The notes under the pieces: model-generated
Database searches by the model: none
Seen by the model: only the letters and a program-made list of their open reading frames with translations
Told to the model about the DNA's origin: nothing
DNA from: an uncultured Anaerolineae bacterium
Lineage (GTDB): Bacteria > Chloroflexota > Anaerolineae > Aggregatilineales > Phototrophicaceae
DNA length: 64,000 nucleotides
Reading direction: 5' to 3'
Assembly: GCA_937995825.1 (NCBI GenBank)
Contig: CALKJO010000014.1
Location: 62,001 to 126,000, forward strand
In this document: positions 24,930 to 34,678 of the stretch, piece by piece
How positions within the stretch are numbered: position 1 is the first letter of the stretch
How the letters are laid out: every line of letters begins with the position of its first letter
Program-made: the position numbers and the translations under genes

Positions 24930-26021
24930 TTAATTCAGACTGCTGAGAAATTCATCCAAGCCCGCCAGCACTTCTTCCAGCGTGTTCACGGTCATGTCGC
25001 CCATGTGGGCGATGCGGAAGGTCTTGCCCTTGATCTTGCCGTAGCCTTTGTCCATCGAAAAGCCCTTGCCGCTCATGAATTTCGCCATGGCGTCCACGTC
25101 AAAGCCGCGCGTGTTGGCGACGGCGGTGACGGTCGGGGAGCGGTAGCCGTCCTGGGCGAACGCGCCCAGATCGCGGCTGAACGTCCATGCCAGGGTCAGA
25201 TCGCGCATCTGCATGTGCCGCGCCCAGCGATTTTCGATCCCTTCGGTCAGAATCGCGTCTAACTGCACATCCGCCGCGAACATGAGCGAAATCGGCGGTG
25301 TGGATGGGGTGTTGTGCTTCTTCAGGCTGGCTTCGATCTCCAAAAAGTCGAAGTAATAGCCGCGATTCGGCACCTGCGCGGCGCGTTCGAGGACGCGATC
25401 CGAGATCGCCGCGAAAGCGATCCCCGGCGGCAGCGCGAACGCCTTCTGCGACGAGGTGAGCGCCATATCGATGCCCCATTCATCCGTCCGCAGTTCGGCG
25501 CCCAAGAATCCGCTGACGGTGTCCACCAGGATGAGCGTCTCCTCATAGGGGCGGACGACGGCGGCGATGTCGCGGATCGGGTTGGTGACGCCGGTGCTGG
25601 TCTCATTGTGGACGACGCAGACGGCATCATAGCGGTCTTTTTTGAGCGCCGCCTCGACCATCTCCGGCGTGTGCGCCTGTCCCCATTCGACGTCGATGAC
25701 ATCGATCTGCTTGCCGTTGAGCTGGCTGATCTCCGCCCAGCGCTCGCTGAACGCCCCACCGACCAGGTGCAGCGCTTTTTTGCCGTCGCGGATGCAGTTG
25801 CGCGAGGCGCCCTCCCACAAGCCCGTCCCAGACGATCCGCTCACAAACACGCGGTTGGTGGTCAGGAATGCCTGTTTGAGCTTGCCCTGCAAGCGGGCGA
25901 ACAAGTCCGCGAAGGCGGTCGAGCGATGCCCGATCATCCAGGCGGTTTGCGCTTCTAAAATTTCCCGCCGGACTTCGACGGGACCCGGAATGACCAGCCG
26001 TTTGTGATTGTCGCTGCCCAT
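24930..26021 (-). CDS. class V PLP-dependent aminotransferase (serine/alanine-glyoxylate or phosphoserine type)
   Basis: About 363 residues, fold-type I class V. It starts NHKRLVIPGPVEVRREIL and has MIGHRSTAFADLF and FVSGSSGTGLWEGASRN (cofactor-phosphate region). LVDTVSGFLGAELRTDEWGI carries the cofactor-ring Asp and SSQKAFALPPG the Schiff-base Lys. Alone it would be called serine- or alanine-glyoxylate aminotransferase. Placed 12 bases before a serA-like gene, phosphoserine aminotransferase activity is plausible. Several in-frame ATGs exist (26069, 26045, 26024, 26021); the last has GAGGA at 5-base spacing. Confidence 0.93.
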   Translation of the reverse strand: MGSDNHKRLVIPGPVEVRREILEAQTAWMIGHRSTAFADLFARLQGKLKQAFLTTNRVFVSGSSGTGLWEGASRNCIRDGKKALHLVGGAFSERWAEISQLNGKQIDVIDVEWGQAHTPEMVEAALKKDRYDAVCVVHNETSTGVTNPIRDIAAVVRPYEETLILVDTVSGFLGAELRTDEWGIDMALTSSQKAFALPPGIAFAAISDRVLERAAQVPNRGYYFDFLEIEASLKKHNTPSTPPISLMFAADVQLDAILTEGIENRWARHMQMRDLTLAWTFSRDLGAFAQDGYRSPTVTAVANTRGFDVDAMAKFMSGKGFSMDKGYGKIKGKTFRIAHMGDMTVNTLEEVLAGLDEFLSSLN

Positions 26022-26196
26022 CATCTTCCTCAGTTCATAATTCATTGAGCGCGCGGGATTGTAACGCACTGTGTGTCGGAAAAGTAGGGAGATCGCGCGT
26101 TACCGAAAAATTTATGAAATTTTGTCAATCGACGTGCGCCGCGCGGCGCGTGTGCTATGATCACAGTATCTACAAGCAGTTCTGGGGACAGCGGGC

Positions 26197-26829
26197 ATGG
26201 TAGGTATGATGGAGAGCGACTCAAGCGCGCGACTGCGCCAGCTCCGAGCGCAGATCGAAGCCAAAATTGGCAATTTGCTCATCGAGTTTGCCGAGGGCAG
26301 GATCAGCCGCGAGCAGTTTCAGGTGATCTACGCCCGCTATGACAGCCAGCTCTTAGCAGCGCAAAAGGGCTTGGATTTTGCCGATGTCTCGGGCGGCATC
26401 GACACGATCCACGTCCGCGCTGTCCACATGGGCAAGGCGCTTGGGCTGGCGATCTATCATCATCGCAGCGGACGCCTGCTCGACACACTCGGCGCGTTCG
26501 ACGTGCCGATGGCGCGCATCGCGCCGATCCTGAACGACTTCTCGCGGCTGATGGAGTCCAAACGGCTGATCGACCGCTGCATCGAGCGCATCAGCGACCG
26601 CGCCTGGCTGCTGTTCGCCCCTGGCGAATACACGACCGTGATCACGATCTTTCACAATGAGCCATCGGGCATGCAGATTCGCGAGATCGAGCGGCTGCAC
26701 CATGACTTTGAGATCGCCAATGAGGCGAGCCTGATGGGGAGTCAGGTCGATCCCACCAGGCTCGCGTATCCGTTTCATGTTTTCATTCAGCAAAAGCTGA
26801 AACACATGAACGGAGCCGATGACGATTGA
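26197..26829 (+). CDS. hypothetical soluble protein
   Basis: A 210-residue protein I do not recognise. The N terminus is a charged helix (ARLRQLRAQIEAKIGNLLIE, GRISREQFQVIYARYDSQLL). The rest is a mixed alpha/beta domain with GLAIYHHRSGRLLDTLGAFD and RAWLLFAPGEYTTVITIFHN, which recalls small-GTPase-partner or roadblock-like folds, but that is only an impression. No signal peptide or membrane helix. GGGGA precedes the ATG with 8-base spacing. A GC-rich 14-bp palindrome (26136-26149) lies upstream with a TATGAT box at 26156. It ends 3 bases before the end of the convergent htrA gene. Confidence 0.85.
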   Translation: MVGMMESDSSARLRQLRAQIEAKIGNLLIEFAEGRISREQFQVIYARYDSQLLAAQKGLDFADVSGGIDTIHVRAVHMGKALGLAIYHHRSGRLLDTLGAFDVPMARIAPILNDFSRLMESKRLIDRCIERISDRAWLLFAPGEYTTVITIFHNEPSGMQIREIERLHHDFEIANEASLMGSQVDPTRLAYPFHVFIQQKLKHMNGADDD

Positions 26830-26832
26830 GGA

Positions 26833-27975
26833 TCAGGGTCGCGGCTGCAGCGTGACCGTCAGATCGAGCTGCTGCCGTCCGTCGCGCACGACCGTCAGCG
26901 TGACCTGATCGCCGGGCTGCGTGTGGTTCGCCAGATATGAGACGAGCGCCGACATGCCCGACAGCGGCTCGCCATTGATGGCGGTGATGATATCCACCGA
27001 GAGCGGCACGCTGATGCCGCCGATCTGACGGATGTTGCCAGCGCTGCGCAGCCCGGCGCGCGCAGCCGGCCCGTTGGGTTCAACGCCCGACACGACCACA
27101 CCGCGCGCGTTGTTCGGCAGGTTGAGCGCCTCGATCAGCGCCAGATAGACATCGCCGCCCTGAATGCCCAAATAGCTGTAATCGACTGAACCGCGCTCGA
27201 TCAGCGACTCAGACACGCGCTTGACCAAGTTGCTGGGAATGGCGAAGCCAACGCCCGAATTGATGCGCGCCTCGCTGATGATCTGGCTGTTGACGCCGAT
27301 CACCTCGCCTTGCAGATTGAGCAGCGGCCCGCCGCTGTTGCCGGGATTGATCGCGGCGTCAGTCTGGATGACCGAGCCGATAGAGAAGTTGCTCAAGCCT
27401 TGAATCGTGCGCTCCAGTGCGCTGATGATGCCGGTCGTCATTGTCCAGCGCTGATTGAACGGGCTGCCGATAGCGACCACGCTCTGCCCGATGAAGAGGC
27501 GGTCGCTGTCGCCAAGCGGGACGGGAGTCAGCGTTTCCGGCGGCACGTTCACCTTGATGACCGCCAGGTCGGAGTCGCGGTCTGCGCCGACCACTTCTCC
27601 GCGCACGATCCGTCCGTCGAAGAAATTGACCTCAATGCGCGTCGCGCCGTCAATGACATGCGCATTGGTGACAATATGCCCGGCTGTGTCGATGACAAAG
27701 CCCGTCCCCGTGCCTTCGCCGCGCAGCCGGCTGCCCTGCGCAGTGACGACGCTGATCGAGACAACCGATGGACTGACCCGATTGTAGATGTCTGAGAACA
27801 AGCGCTCGGTCTCGGTTGCAAACGTAGGAGCCTGCTGCACCGGCGCGGACACCGCCGCCCACTGCACCGGCGCGCCCGCCGATGTGCTGATCACCGCTGT
27901 GCCAATATAGAAGGACACAATGGCAATCGCAATCACCATGAAAACGCTGAGCAAGCGTCGAATTTCTCGCTGCAT
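26833..27975 (-). CDS. HtrA/DegP-type serine protease with PDZ domain
   Basis: A 380-residue membrane-anchored protease. One N-terminal helix (8-30), a linker, then a trypsin-like domain (about 60-265) with catalytic His106 (TNAHVIDG), Asp136 (DRDSDLAVIKV) and Ser214 (NPGNSGGPLL), then one PDZ domain (about 275-375, GVVVSGVEPNGPAARAGLRS, LSVDIITAINGEPLSGMSAL). It degrades or refolds damaged exported proteins outside the membrane. AAGGAAGG precedes the ATG. A TTACAC-17-TATGGC pair in the 5' region is a possible promoter. Confidence 0.96.
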   Translation of the reverse strand: MQREIRRLLSVFMVIAIAIVSFYIGTAVISTSAGAPVQWAAVSAPVQQAPTFATETERLFSDIYNRVSPSVVSISVVTAQGSRLRGEGTGTGFVIDTAGHIVTNAHVIDGATRIEVNFFDGRIVRGEVVGADRDSDLAVIKVNVPPETLTPVPLGDSDRLFIGQSVVAIGSPFNQRWTMTTGIISALERTIQGLSNFSIGSVIQTDAAINPGNSGGPLLNLQGEVIGVNSQIISEARINSGVGFAIPSNLVKRVSESLIERGSVDYSYLGIQGGDVYLALIEALNLPNNARGVVVSGVEPNGPAARAGLRSAGNIRQIGGISVPLSVDIITAINGEPLSGMSALVSYLANHTQPGDQVTLTVVRDGRQQLDLTVTLQPRP

Positions 27976-28079
27976 CGCTGCCTTCCTTGAAATATGGGTC
28001 TCTTACTTAGAAGATAAAGGCAAGCCATAAGAAGTGTATGAGATCGGTGTAAACTCACCGTAAACGCGCGCCCCAAGAC

Positions 28080-28111
28080 AAAAAAGGATGCGGCGCTTTT
28101 CACCCGCATCC
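28080..28111 (-). terminator. intrinsic terminator after uppS
   Basis: On the minus strand: GGATGCGG, 10-base loop, CCGCATCC, then TTTTTT. It lies 30 bases after the uppS stop and separates the cysS-rlmB-frr-uppS transcript from htrA. Confidence 0.9.
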
Positions 28112-28140
28112 CTAAATCGCTTTTTGCTGGCGGCGCGCGC

Positions 28141-28908
28141 TTATAAGCCTTCGCGCTCGATCTGTTCGTCGGTTTTGCCGAAGCGCCGTTTGCGCCGTCC
28201 ATATTCCAGCAGCGCCTCGCGCAGCGCGTTTTCGTCGAAATCGGGCCAGTAGATCGGGGTGGCGTACAGCTCGGAATAAGCGCCCTGCCAGATCAGAAAG
28301 TTGCTCAGGCGCAGTTCGCCGCTGGTGCGGATGATCAGATCGGGATCGGGCAGGTCGCCCGTGTAAAGATACCTGCTGACCAGCTTCTCATCGATTCGAT
28401 CCACCGGCACACCGTCCTCGACGATATGCCGAACTGCCCGCACGATCTCATTCCGACCGCCGTAGTTGAAGGCGATGTTAAGAATCAGCTTGTCGTTGTT
28501 TTGGGTCAGTTCCATTGCATCGCGGATTTTGCGCTGCAGGCGCGCCGGAATCCCGTCCAGCTCGCCGATGTGGCGAAGCTGAACACCTTTCTGATGCAGT
28601 TCGAGCAGCTCGCGCTCGATCACTGTCTCCAAAATGCGCATCAGCATTTGGACTTCAGCGGGCGGACGCCCCCAGTTCTCGGTTGAAAAGGCGTAGATGG
28701 TCATGATCTGAATGCCCATCTGACCGGCGGCGTTGAGAATACGGCGAAGATTCTCCGTCCCGTAGCGGTGTCCCTCGGCGCGCGGGAGTCCGCGCGCTTT
28801 TGCCCAGCGCCCGTTGCCATCCATGATGATGGCGACATGGCGCGGCATCTTGTCCGGCGGGAGCGGCGCGGGCAGCATCGGAGCGTGATCCGGCACGATG
28901 GCGACCAT
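28141..28908 (-). CDS. uppS: isoprenyl (undecaprenyl) diphosphate synthase
   Basis: A 255-residue cis-prenyltransferase. The active-site strand is [20 protein letters not shown] with the catalytic Asp of MDGNGRWA. Further signatures are [68 protein letters not shown] and [12 protein letters not shown]. It condenses isopentenyl diphosphate onto farnesyl diphosphate to make the C55 carrier for cell-wall and glycan synthesis. I chose ATG 28908, 7 bases after the frr stop, instead of the longer frame that overlaps frr. The usual partner cdsA is not next to it; the gene ends the operon. Confidence 0.96.
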   Translation of the reverse strand: MVAIVPDHAPMLPAPLPPDKMPRHVAIIMDGNGRWAKARGLPRAEGHRYGTENLRRILNAAGQMGIQIMTIYAFSTENWGRPPAEVQMLMRILETVIERELLELHQKGVQLRHIGELDGIPARLQRKIRDAMELTQNNDKLILNIAFNYGGRNEIVRAVRHIVEDGVPVDRIDEKLVSRYLYTGDLPDPDLIIRTSGELRLSNFLIWQGAYSELYATPIYWPDFDENALREALLEYGRRKRRFGKTDEQIEREGL

Positions 28909-28915
28909 AAACGCC

Positions 28916-29473
28916 TTAAACCTCCATGATTTCTTTTTCTTTGTGCTTGCCCAGTTCTTCAATCTCGCTGATGAACTTGTCCGTCAGCTTTTGGACTTCT
29001 TCATGCCCCTGCTTGGACTCGTCCTCGGAGATCATCTTTTCGCGCTCAAATTCTTTGAAGTCGTCGTTGCTGCTGCGCCGGATATTGCGGATGGCGATGC
29101 GCGCATCCTCCATCCGCTTGTGCAGCAGCTTGACCAGCTCCTGCCGGCGCTCGCGGGTCAGCGGCGGCATATTCAGGCGGATGACATCGCCATCGACCTG
29201 CGGTGTGATGCGGATCTCCGACTGCTGAATCGCCTTCTCAATCGCCTTGATCGCGCCTTTGTCGAACGGACGGATGAGAAGCTGCATCGGCTCTGGCGTT
29301 GAGATCGTCGCCAGTTGGCGCAGCTCGGTTTCCTGCCCATAATAATCGACGATCAGCCGCTCGACCAGCGCCGGGCTGGCGCGCCCGCCGCGCATCCCGT
29401 GGATGTCCTGTTCAAAGACCGAGACCGCGCTTTTCATCTTGCTGCGCGTTTCGTTGATAATGTCGTCAATCAT
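28916..29473 (-). CDS. frr: ribosome recycling factor
   Basis: A 185-residue protein matching RRF over its whole length. The N terminus is [40 protein letters not shown] follows, then [40 protein letters not shown] and [20 protein letters not shown]. With EF-G it splits the post-termination ribosome into subunits. The longer reading frame to 29614 was rejected: its extra N terminus is Arg-rich and antisense to rlmB, and GGAGA lies before ATG 29473. The common upstream partners tsf and pyrH are replaced here by rlmB and cysS. Confidence 0.97.
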   Translation of the reverse strand: MIDDIINETRSKMKSAVSVFEQDIHGMRGGRASPALVERLIVDYYGQETELRQLATISTPEPMQLLIRPFDKGAIKAIEKAIQQSEIRITPQVDGDVIRLNMPPLTRERRQELVKLLHKRMEDARIAIRNIRRSSNDDFKEFEREKMISEDESKQGHEEVQKLTDKFISEIEELGKHKEKEIMEV

Positions 29474-29519
29474 GGTTGATTTCTCCATCCGAATCATACA
29501 CGCCGACTGCGCTGCTTCC

Positions 29520-30320
29520 TCAGCGATTTGGCGGCGGGGCGGCGGGCTGCGCCGCTTGACCAGCTTGCGCCCATCCCTGCCATCCCCGCGCCTGCCACGC
29601 TGCGTAGAGCGCAACCGACCCGACCGTTGCCACGTTCAAACTGGCGACCATCCCGCGCATCGGCAGCGTCAGCAGCAGATCGCAGGTGTCGCGCACCAAC
29701 CGCCGCAGCCCTTCGCCTTCACTGCCCAGCACCAGCCCCAAGGACATATTCAGGTCTGTCTTGTCGATAGAAGGCAGATTGGGGGCGGTGTCCAGCCCGA
29801 TCATCCAGACATCCGCTGTTTTGAGGTCGCGCATGGCGTTGACCAGGTTGTTGACCTGCACGATGCGCAGATGCTCAACCGCGCCGGAGGAGGCATTGAC
29901 CACCGACGGCGTAATACCGACGCTGCGGCGCTCCTGCATGACGATGCCATGCACGCCGACCGCGTCTGCCACGCGCATGAGCGCGCCGACATTCTGCGGG
30001 TCTTTGAGCAAGTCCAGCAGCAGCAAAAACGGCTTTTCGCCGCGCTTCTGCGCCGTGTCCAGCACGCTGTCCATCGTCGCATACGGATACTCGCTGACGC
30101 GCAGCGCGATGCTCTGGTGATTCGCGCCATTGGACAGATCATCCAAAATCCGCTTCGGCACGCGCTTGACGCCCACGCCGCGTTCGCGCGCCATGCCGAC
30201 GATCTCGCCGATCACGCCCTTTTCCTCCGCGCTCTCGCTGATCAGCAGTTGGTCGATCTTGCGCCGTCCAGCGCGCAGCGTCTCCAGCGTCGCCCAATGC
30301 CCATAGATGAACTCAGTCAT
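29520..30320 (-). CDS. rlmB: 23S rRNA 2'-O-ribose methyltransferase, TrmH/SpoU family (RlmB-like)
   Basis: A 266-residue SPOUT methyltransferase. The N-terminal substrate-binding part begins with FIYGHWATLETLRAGRRKID. The C-terminal knotted domain has motif 1 LKDPQNVGALMRVADAVG, motif 2 LGLVLGSEGEGLRRL and motif 3 LLLTLPMRGMVASLNVATVG, which form the deep trefoil knot that binds S-adenosylmethionine. RlmB methylates G2251 of 23S rRNA in E. coli; the exact site here is inferred. The C terminus ends in an Ala/Pro-rich tail of about 20 residues. It lies between cysS and frr on the same strand. Confidence 0.93.
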   Translation of the reverse strand: MTEFIYGHWATLETLRAGRRKIDQLLISESAEEKGVIGEIVGMARERGVGVKRVPKRILDDLSNGANHQSIALRVSEYPYATMDSVLDTAQKRGEKPFLLLLDLLKDPQNVGALMRVADAVGVHGIVMQERRSVGITPSVVNASSGAVEHLRIVQVNNLVNAMRDLKTADVWMIGLDTAPNLPSIDKTDLNMSLGLVLGSEGEGLRRLVRDTCDLLLTLPMRGMVASLNVATVGSVALYAAWQARGWQGWAQAGQAAQPAAPPPNR

Positions 30321-30347
30321 GCCAATCCCTGACTGGTGAGCGGCTGA

Positions 30348-31811
30348 TCACGACTCATTGCTGACGATTTTCCACACCGTGCCGTCGGGGCGATCCTCCA
30401 GCACCACGCCCACGCTCGCCAGCGCATCGCGCAGTCGGTCGCTCTCGGCCCAGTTCTTCGCCGCGCGCGCCTGCGCCCGCATCTGCACCAGCAGCTCGAT
30501 CAGCGCGGCTTCACGCTGCGCACTGCCGCTGTTGCCCTGCGCCTGCGCCGCCGGAATGATCCCCAGAATCGCCCCGCCCAGATCGGTGTAGGCGCGGTCG
30601 ATCTCAGTCAGCACGTCTAACCCGACCGTCGTCCCGCTGTTGAGCAGCGTATTGACCTCGCGGGTGAAGTCCTGGAGAACAGCAATCGCTTTGGGGGTGG
30701 TGAAATTATCGTCCATGGCGTCAGTGAAAGCGCGGCGCGCCGACTCGACCGCCGCTAGAAAAGCGTTTCCATCCGCTGATCCCGCTGGGGCGCTGTTCAT
30801 GGCGCGGCGAGTCAGCCGGACAGCGTTGTAGAGCCGCTCCCAGCCGCGCGCCGCCGCTTCCATCGCCTCATCGGTGTAATCGACCGGATTGCTGTAGTGG
30901 ACGCTGAGCATGAACGTCCGAATCACCTCCGGGCGGAAGCGCTTGAGCGCCTCCTCGATGGTGATGAAGTTGCCCAGACTTTTGGACATTTTGATGCCAT
31001 CGACGGTCAGGCTGCCGACCAGCATCCAGTAATTGGCGAACGGGACGCCGTTGGCGCATTCGCTCTGCGCAATCTCGGATTCGTTGTGCGGAAAGATGTT
31101 ATCGATGCCGCCGCCGTGAATGTCGAAGGTGTCGCCGAGATATTTCTTCGCCATCGCCGAGCATTCGATGTGCCAGCCGGGGAAGCCTTCGCCCCAGGGC
31201 GAGTCCCAGCGGAGGATATGCTCCGGGTCGGCGCGCTTCCACAGGGCGAAGTCCTCCGGATTGCGCTTTTCGCCGCGCACGGCTTCGCGCGTGCCGGATT
31301 CCTGCTCCTCGACGTGGCGGTTGCTCAGCTTGCCGTAGTCCGGGTCGGTAGTGACATCGAAATAGACGCTGCCGTTGGCAACGTAGGCATGACCTTTTCT
31401 GAGCAGCGTCTCGATCATCTTGATCTGTTCGGGGATGTGTCCGCTGGCACGAGGGGAGATATCCGGGCGGACGACGCCGAGCCGATCCATCATCTCAAAG
31501 TAGATGCGCGTGTAGGTTTCGACGATCTGCATCGGCTTGGACTGGGTCTGCGCGGCTTTGCGCAGGATGCGATCCTCGCCCGTGTCGAGCAGATGCCCGA
31601 CATCGGTGATGTTCTGCACGTACAGGACGTTGTAGCCGCTGGCGCGCAGATAGCGCACGACCACATCAAACGTGATGTAATTTTTGGCGTGACCGATGTG
31701 GGGATGGTCGTAAACAGTCGGTCCGCAGACGTACATATTCACCTGACCAGGGGTGATCGGGGTGAAGTCCTGGAGTTCACGTCCGAGAACATTAAAAATC
31801 CGCAGCGCCAT
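30348..31811 (-). CDS. cysS: cysteinyl-tRNA synthetase
   Basis: A 487-residue class I synthetase. It has the zinc- and substrate-binding region [20 protein letters not shown] with the HIGH motif, then [50 protein letters not shown] with further zinc ligands, and the KMSKS loop [19 protein letters not shown]. It charges tRNA-Cys with cysteine. ATG 31811 has GAGGA 6 bases upstream and was preferred over ATG 31823. It heads the minus-strand operon cysS-rlmB-frr-uppS; the cysS-rlmB order is common in bacteria. Confidence 0.97.
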   Translation of the reverse strand: MALRIFNVLGRELQDFTPITPGQVNMYVCGPTVYDHPHIGHAKNYITFDVVVRYLRASGYNVLYVQNITDVGHLLDTGEDRILRKAAQTQSKPMQIVETYTRIYFEMMDRLGVVRPDISPRASGHIPEQIKMIETLLRKGHAYVANGSVYFDVTTDPDYGKLSNRHVEEQESGTREAVRGEKRNPEDFALWKRADPEHILRWDSPWGEGFPGWHIECSAMAKKYLGDTFDIHGGGIDNIFPHNESEIAQSECANGVPFANYWMLVGSLTVDGIKMSKSLGNFITIEEALKRFRPEVIRTFMLSVHYSNPVDYTDEAMEAAARGWERLYNAVRLTRRAMNSAPAGSADGNAFLAAVESARRAFTDAMDDNFTTPKAIAVLQDFTREVNTLLNSGTTVGLDVLTEIDRAYTDLGGAILGIIPAAQAQGNSGSAQREAALIELLVQMRAQARAAKNWAESDRLRDALASVGVVLEDRPDGTVWKIVSNES

Positions 31812-31930
31812 GCCCATCCTCAATCGTTTCTGGATGATAATTGCTTAAATTGTAACGCAGAACCGGCGGCTAGGATATATTGAACCGCTGCGGGCGGCGG
31901 GAATCGAAATAGAAACGGAGGCGGGCATCG

Positions 31931-33538
31931 TTGATCACATCCCCAGAATGGCGGCGGGTCGCTGCGCTGATCGCGCTGACGCTGCTGATCACAACCCTTC
32001 CCTATGCGCTTGCCGCAGGGTGTGGCGGCTTCAGCGGCTTCGTCTTCGGCGTCGAGGATGGACACTCGTATCTGGGCAAGATGCGCCTCGGAATGCGCGG
32101 GGAACTGGCCTTTTACCTGTTTTACACGCCGGAAGTCCACGACTCCGCCCCACTGATCAACCTGCCGTATCTGCTAGTGGGCTGGATCGTCGGGCGCTTT
32201 ATGCCGGAGTCGAGCGCCGAGTCCCATGCCGCGCTGATCGGCGCGTTCCACGCCTTCCGCTGGCTTGCCAGTGCGCTGCTGCTGATCGCGATCTACCGTT
32301 TCATCGCCATGCTGATCGACGATCCGGCGCGGCGCTTCGCGGCGCTGACCATCGCGGCGTTTGGCGGCGGGATTGGCTGGCTGCTGGCGCTGATCGGCGC
32401 GGGTGACCTGTTCGGATCGCCGCCCGCCGACCTGTATATCCCGGAGGGCTTCAGTTTTCAGATCATGTTCGGCTTGCCGCATCTGGCGCTGGCGCGCGCC
32501 GCCCTGCTGACGGGCTTGGTGATGCTGATCGACCGGAAAAATGCGCTTCTGGCTGGGCTGTGCTGGCTGCTGGTGGGCGTGATCGTCCCGTTTTATCTGG
32601 CGGTCATTTATGCCGTGCTGGGGGCATATGGGCTGCTGCGCTGGCTGCGCGAACGGCGCTTCCCGCGCGATCTGGCGCGCATGGGCGGAGCCGCCGCGCT
32701 GATCGCCGCGCCCGCACTGGTCTATAACGCGGTTATCTTTGCGAGTAACCCGGCATTCGGCGTCTGGTCGGCGCAGAATATCCTGCCATCGCCGCCCCCG
32801 ATCCATTATCTGTTCGCCTATGCGATGATCGGCGCGCTCGCTGTCGGCGGCGCCTGGGCGGCGCGCCGCGATCTGCGCTGGACGCTGCCGCTGGCGTGGA
32901 TCGCCATCGCGCCGATCCTGGTCTACCTGCCGATCAATGTCCAGCGGCGGCTGGCGGAAGGCGTGGTCGTCCCGCTGGCGGCGCTGGCAGCCGTCGGCTT
33001 GTTCCACTGGCTGCCGAAGCAAAGGCGACTCCGCGCGCTGATCATGGCGAGTCTGTCGCTGACGGCGGGCTTCTTGTGGATCGGCGGGCTGTTCACCGCG
33101 ATCACGCCGCGTCCGCCCGCCTTCATCGACCCGGCATACGCGGCGGCGTTCATCTGGCTCAACAGTCCGTCCGGCGCGAACGCGGCGGCGGATGATGTGA
33201 TCCTCAGCGCCGTCCCGACGGGCAACGCGCTCCCCGCGTATGTCCGCGCCCGCGTCTACATGGGTCACGGACCCGAAACGCTGTTCTGGCAGGACAAAAC
33301 GCGCACGGTCGAGGCGTTTTTCAGAGCGGGGCTGTCCGACGTTGAACGCGCCGCCCTGTTCGACCCGCCGTGTCCGCCGCCGGAGGGGGGATTGTGCCTG
33401 CTGCCCGTCCGCTATGTGATCGCCGGAGACAATGAGCGCGCTTTCGGCGCAGAGTCGGCATGGTCAGACGGGCTGCGGCGCGTTTATGACGCCGATGGCG
33501 TCCGCGTTTACGCTACAAATCCCGAATCGCCGGAATGA
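31931..33538 (+). CDS. polytopic membrane protein, GT-C glycosyltransferase-like
   Basis: A 535-residue protein with about ten membrane helices and a soluble C-terminal domain of about 130 residues. After the first helix comes FVFGVEDGHSYLGKMRLGMR, an acidic-pair outer loop placed like the catalytic loop of GT-C enzymes that use polyprenyl-phosphate sugars. The outer C-terminal part has YVRARVYMGHGPETLFWQDK and ends in a small domain similar in layout to others of this class. The start is TTG 31931, after AACGGAGGCGG. The last 26 bases overlap the convergent LLM oxidoreductase gene. The activity is inferred from topology only. Confidence 0.87.
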   Translation: MITSPEWRRVAALIALTLLITTLPYALAAGCGGFSGFVFGVEDGHSYLGKMRLGMRGELAFYLFYTPEVHDSAPLINLPYLLVGWIVGRFMPESSAESHAALIGAFHAFRWLASALLLIAIYRFIAMLIDDPARRFAALTIAAFGGGIGWLLALIGAGDLFGSPPADLYIPEGFSFQIMFGLPHLALARAALLTGLVMLIDRKNALLAGLCWLLVGVIVPFYLAVIYAVLGAYGLLRWLRERRFPRDLARMGGAAALIAAPALVYNAVIFASNPAFGVWSAQNILPSPPPIHYLFAYAMIGALAVGGAWAARRDLRWTLPLAWIAIAPILVYLPINVQRRLAEGVVVPLAALAAVGLFHWLPKQRRLRALIMASLSLTAGFLWIGGLFTAITPRPPAFIDPAYAAAFIWLNSPSGANAAADDVILSAVPTGNALPAYVRARVYMGHGPETLFWQDKTRTVEAFFRAGLSDVERAALFDPPCPPPEGGLCLLPVRYVIAGDNERAFGAESAWSDGLRRVYDADGVRVYATNPESPE

Positions 33539-34388
33539 CGCTCTCGCCGATCATCTCGATCCAGCCGGGCGTTTCCAGCCCAATATGGTTGAAGATGATG
33601 TGCTGGATGCCCGCCTCTGCCACCTCATGGCAGTAGGCGATGATGGCGTCGGCGTCGGCTGACCCGCCGGGGAGACGGTGCGCGCCGTAAACCAGCGTCC
33701 GTTCGATGGCGTCGAAGTCGCGCCCGACCGCCGCGCAGTGGTCGCGGAGGATGTTCAGCTTGTGGCGGATGCCATCGACGCCGATGCCGCCGTCGAAATT
33801 GCAGGCATCAGCATACTGCGCGACCAGCCGCAGCGTCTTTTTCTCGCCGCCGCCGCCGATCAGGATCGGCGGACGCCGCACCGGTGCAGGGTAATCGAAC
33901 GGTTCCGAAAGCTGGTAATGCGCGCCGTGAAACGGGCTGAAATCCCCGCTCCACATGCGGTGGGCGATCTGCAAGGTCTCCTCGAGCATCTCAAAGCGCT
34001 GCGCCAGCCCCGGAAAAGGCAGCCCCAAGCCGCGCGCCTCGCGTTCATACCATGCCGCGCCGATGCCGAGCCATGCTCGCCCGCCCGACAGCACATCGAG
34101 CGTGCTGACGGTCTTGATCAGCGCGCCCGGATGCCGGTAGATCACGCCCGTGACCAGCGTGCCGAGGCGAATCCGCTCGGTCACCCCTGCCAGAAAGCCA
34201 AGCAGGGTATAGGCTTCGAGCATCGGGTCTTGCGCGCGCCCGGCGAATTCCATCTGAAAGAAATGATCCAGGCTCCAGAGCGTGTCCACGCCCATCTGAT
34301 CCGCCGTCTGCGCGATCCGTTTGAGCGTCGGCGCATGGGTTGTCGAGTCGCCCCAATTGAACCAGACGACCTGTAAGCTGAGTTTCAT
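33513..34388 (-). CDS. LLM-class (probably F420-dependent) oxidoreductase
   Basis: A 291-residue luciferase-like TIM-barrel protein. Typical stretches are MGVDTLWSLDHFFQM, RIRLGTLVTGVIYRHPGALI, TLDVLSGGRAWLGIGAAWYE and RRPPILIGGGGEKKTLRLVA. The GGRAWLGIGAAWYEREARGLGLPF-type region (split here: GRAWLGIGAAWYE, then REARGLGLPF) and the GGGGEKK loop are typical of F420-dependent members rather than FMN monooxygenases. Substrate unknown. ATG 34388 has AAAGGAAG upstream; the longer frame to 34427 lacks support. The 3' end overlaps the GT-C gene by 26 bases. Confidence 0.93.
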   Translation of the reverse strand: MKLSLQVVWFNWGDSTTHAPTLKRIAQTADQMGVDTLWSLDHFFQMEFAGRAQDPMLEAYTLLGFLAGVTERIRLGTLVTGVIYRHPGALIKTVSTLDVLSGGRAWLGIGAAWYEREARGLGLPFPGLAQRFEMLEETLQIAHRMWSGDFSPFHGAHYQLSEPFDYPAPVRRPPILIGGGGEKKTLRLVAQYADACNFDGGIGVDGIRHKLNILRDHCAAVGRDFDAIERTLVYGAHRLPGGSADADAIIAYCHEVAEAGIQHIIFNHIGLETPGWIEMIGESVIPAIRDL

Positions 34389-34428
34389 GCTGCTTCCTTT
34401 GGATGTGGTGAGTTCACATCCTTTCATT

Positions 34429-34460
34429 GTAACTCAGTGCGCTAGGTAACTCAGTGCGCT
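34429..34460. repeat. 15-base direct repeat, two copies, period 17
   Basis: GTAACTCAGTGCGCT occurs at 34429-34443 and again at 34446-34460, separated by AG. The unit resembles a tRNA D arm but no complete tRNA is present. Confidence 0.85.
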
Positions 34461-34474
34461 GGCTTCAAAGCCAG
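34459..34474. repeat. short perfect inverted repeat (hairpin)
   Basis: CTGGCTTCAAAGCCAG: arms CTGGCTT and AAGCCAG with CA between, so 6 to 7 bp of stem. It abuts the direct repeat and looks like an anticodon arm. No T-run follows, so it is not a clear terminator. Confidence 0.6.
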
Positions 34475-34678
34475 ACCGCTGGAAATTCAAAAGGCATCGT
34501 CGGGCTGAACTTCTGTATCATTTGCAAGCGTAAATTCTATCATCCCCGCGCCTGTTTGCGCCCGGATGCACAATCATACCCAGAGCGCCCACAGACGCGG
34601 ACGACACTCCCAGGAGATGCCTGCGTGGTGGCTCCTCGTCGTCGCGTTCAACGCATCTTGCCTGATTTTGTCCAGATA

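Noticed and set aside
26122..26161. TTGTCA and TATGAT as a promoter pair for the 26197 gene
   Set aside because: The spacer would be 28 bases, far outside the normal 16-18.
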